Assembly: GCF_000002985.6 (NCBI RefSeq)
Contig: NC_003283.11
Coordinates: 11,842,001 to 11,906,000, forward strand
From: Caenorhabditis elegans
Taxonomy: Eukaryota > Nematoda > Chromadorea > Rhabditida > Rhabditidae
DNA length: 64,000 nt
Direction: 5' to 3'
Shown here piece by piece: positions 63,501-64,000 of this stretch. A program made the translations under genes and the position numbers. Numbering within the stretch: position 1 is the stretch's first letter; each line of letters opens with the position of its first letter. The notes under the pieces were generated by a model. The model saw only the letters and a list, made by a program, of their open reading frames with translations. It did no database searches and was not told the DNA's origin.

Positions 63501-64000
63501 AGAAGACGTCTTTTATCTGACAACATCAAACTTCTTCGATTCTACCGCGAGTGTGATGAATTTGAACGTTGGGCAAAAGAGATTGAAGTTTCATTGGCTG
63601 ATGAACCATCTCCGGAACATGTTGCTGCATTCCGCCGCAAATTTGACAAGCTTGAGGCTGATATGAAAACCAATGGTGGAACTCAATTGAAACATATCAA
63701 CGATATTGCCAACGATCTGATTTCCGAAGGTCATGGTCAGTCTAGAAAAATCGAAGTTCGTCAACATAAGATCAATGCCATGTGGGACAATTTGGAGAGG
63801 CTCAGAAAACAACGAGGTGTCCGCTTGGAAGCTACTGAACGTGTTGCTGACTTTGATACCACGTGTGAAAGTGCTCGTGAATGGATGCTCAGCAAGTTTG
63901 AACAGCTTGATCGTAATCCAAATGATGTGAAGAGTCTTCAAAATTTGGAGCGTGATTTGAAACCACTCGAAGATAAAATCGCTGCTCTGGAAAAATTAGC
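57564..64000 (+). CDS. sma-1: beta-heavy spectrin SMA-1, N-terminal part (runs off window)
   Basis: Beta-heavy spectrin crosslinks apical cortical actin in epithelia and is needed for embryonic elongation. Exons: 57564-57630, 59108-59370 (GC donor), 59996-60175, 60785-61069, 61115-61498, 61545-63043 and 63092 to beyond 64000, all in phase. About 150 N-terminal residues rich in Tyr/His precede two calponin-homology actin-binding domains (CH1 from [17 protein letters not shown], about 154-265; CH2 with [17 protein letters not shown] and [16 protein letters not shown], about 272-385). Spectrin repeats follow. An SH3 domain interrupts them ([25 protein letters not shown], about 63205-63360), which marks the beta-heavy class rather than beta-spectrin unc-70. 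Two alternative first exons are possible (59578 and 59823). The symbol is also supported by its position near K12G11. Confidence 0.9.
57631..59107 (+). other. first intron of sma-1 (1.5 kb)
   Basis: It is AT-rich with several CACGTG-type motifs near 58765-58790 and 58962 (CCACGTGTACCACGTG) and CG-containing blocks. No coding exon was recognised. The size and motifs make it a possible enhancer-bearing intron. Confidence 0.4.
59578..59664 (+). CDS. sma-1: possible alternative first exon of sma-1
   Basis: ATG begins [20 protein letters not shown] and the exon ends EEQ|GTAGTT in phase 0, so it splices directly onto the exon at 59996. An acceptor-like TTTTTGTCAG lies 35 bases upstream and could take a spliced leader. 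It would replace the first 110 residues with 29. It is seen as an open, in-phase exon; use is inferred. Confidence 0.4.
59823..59852 (+). CDS. sma-1: possible second alternative first exon of sma-1
   Basis: ATG begins [10 protein letters not shown] and runs into the donor CTA|GTAAAT in phase 0, so it too would splice onto the exon at 59996. The open frame extends upstream to the acceptor ATTAAG|GTCGG (59791), but that start is in phase 1 and cannot be joined to the earlier sma-1 exons in frame. With only ten codons the evidence is weak. Confidence 0.25.
60176..60784 (+). other. sma-1 intron between the N-terminal exon and the CH exon
   Basis: A 609-bp intron with a purine-rich left half (GAGAGACGGGTAGAATTAGA region) and an AT-rich right half. 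No exon was recognised. Confidence 0.5.

Noticed and set aside
57564-64000. Identification as beta-spectrin unc-70
   Set aside because: The SH3 domain inserted among the spectrin repeats is a beta-heavy spectrin feature, and the neighbouring genes fit sma-1.
1-64000. tRNA, rRNA, snoRNA genes, CRISPR arrays and bacterial-type signals
   Set aside because: I scanned for tRNA A/B-box pairs and clear RNA gene signatures and saw none I could support; the sequence is eukaryotic, so CRISPR and Shine-Dalgarno features do not apply. Small RNA genes could still be missed by eye.

Overview
This is nuclear DNA of a Caenorhabditis nematode, almost certainly C. elegans. It is AT-rich, has short introns with TTTTCAG acceptors and GTAAGT/GTGAGT donors, and carries dense palindromic repeats. 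The recognisable genes (nphp-4, hmp-1, two SLC26 transporters, sodh-1, sodh-2 and the beta-heavy spectrin sma-1) match, from memory, the R13H4 / K12G11 / R31 part of chromosome V. Gene models were spliced by hand. Every exon listed for a gene keeps the reading frame across GT..AG introns, apart from one GC..AG intron in sma-1.

Layout. 1-1625 (-): 5' part of nphp-4 (nephrocystin-4, ciliary transition zone), with a good X-box 155 bp upstream of its ATG. 3878-9770 (+): hmp-1 (alpha-catenin, 927 aa), with two possible extra exons near the 3' end. 9995-20070 (+): an F-box protein whose 8.4 kb intron probably contains a second promoter. 21752-22913 (+): a 245-aa protein that looks like a stand-alone Lon (S16) protease domain with Ser and Lys at the spacing of the Lon catalytic dyad. 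23423-23569: a Tc1/mariner-type helix-turn-helix fossil. 24674-26234 (-): a rhodopsin-like GPCR. 26.2-33.4 kb: a large gene-free interval.

33368-37014 and 38032-41160 (+): tandem SLC26/SulP anion transporters (sulp-4, sulp-5). 41.2-46.3 kb: a mobile-element zone with two hAT-like foldback elements, each with CAGRG..TGTGCGG ends and 8-bp target duplications. 46296-47437 (+) and 49186-47719 (-): the tail-to-tail alcohol dehydrogenase pair sodh-1/sodh-2. 49812-51451 (+): an Srx-type chemoreceptor. 52450-53562 (+): a small secreted Kunitz protein. 57564-end (+): sma-1, with its N-terminus, two CH domains, spectrin repeats and inserted SH3, cut by the window edge.

The genes do not form one pathway. 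hmp-1 and sma-1 both act at the apical junction and cortex of epithelia during embryonic elongation. The sulp and sodh pairs are local gene duplications. The least explained items are the Lon-like gene, the frame-shifting 94-nt candidate exon in hmp-1, the F-box gene with its giant intron, and the foldback hAT elements.
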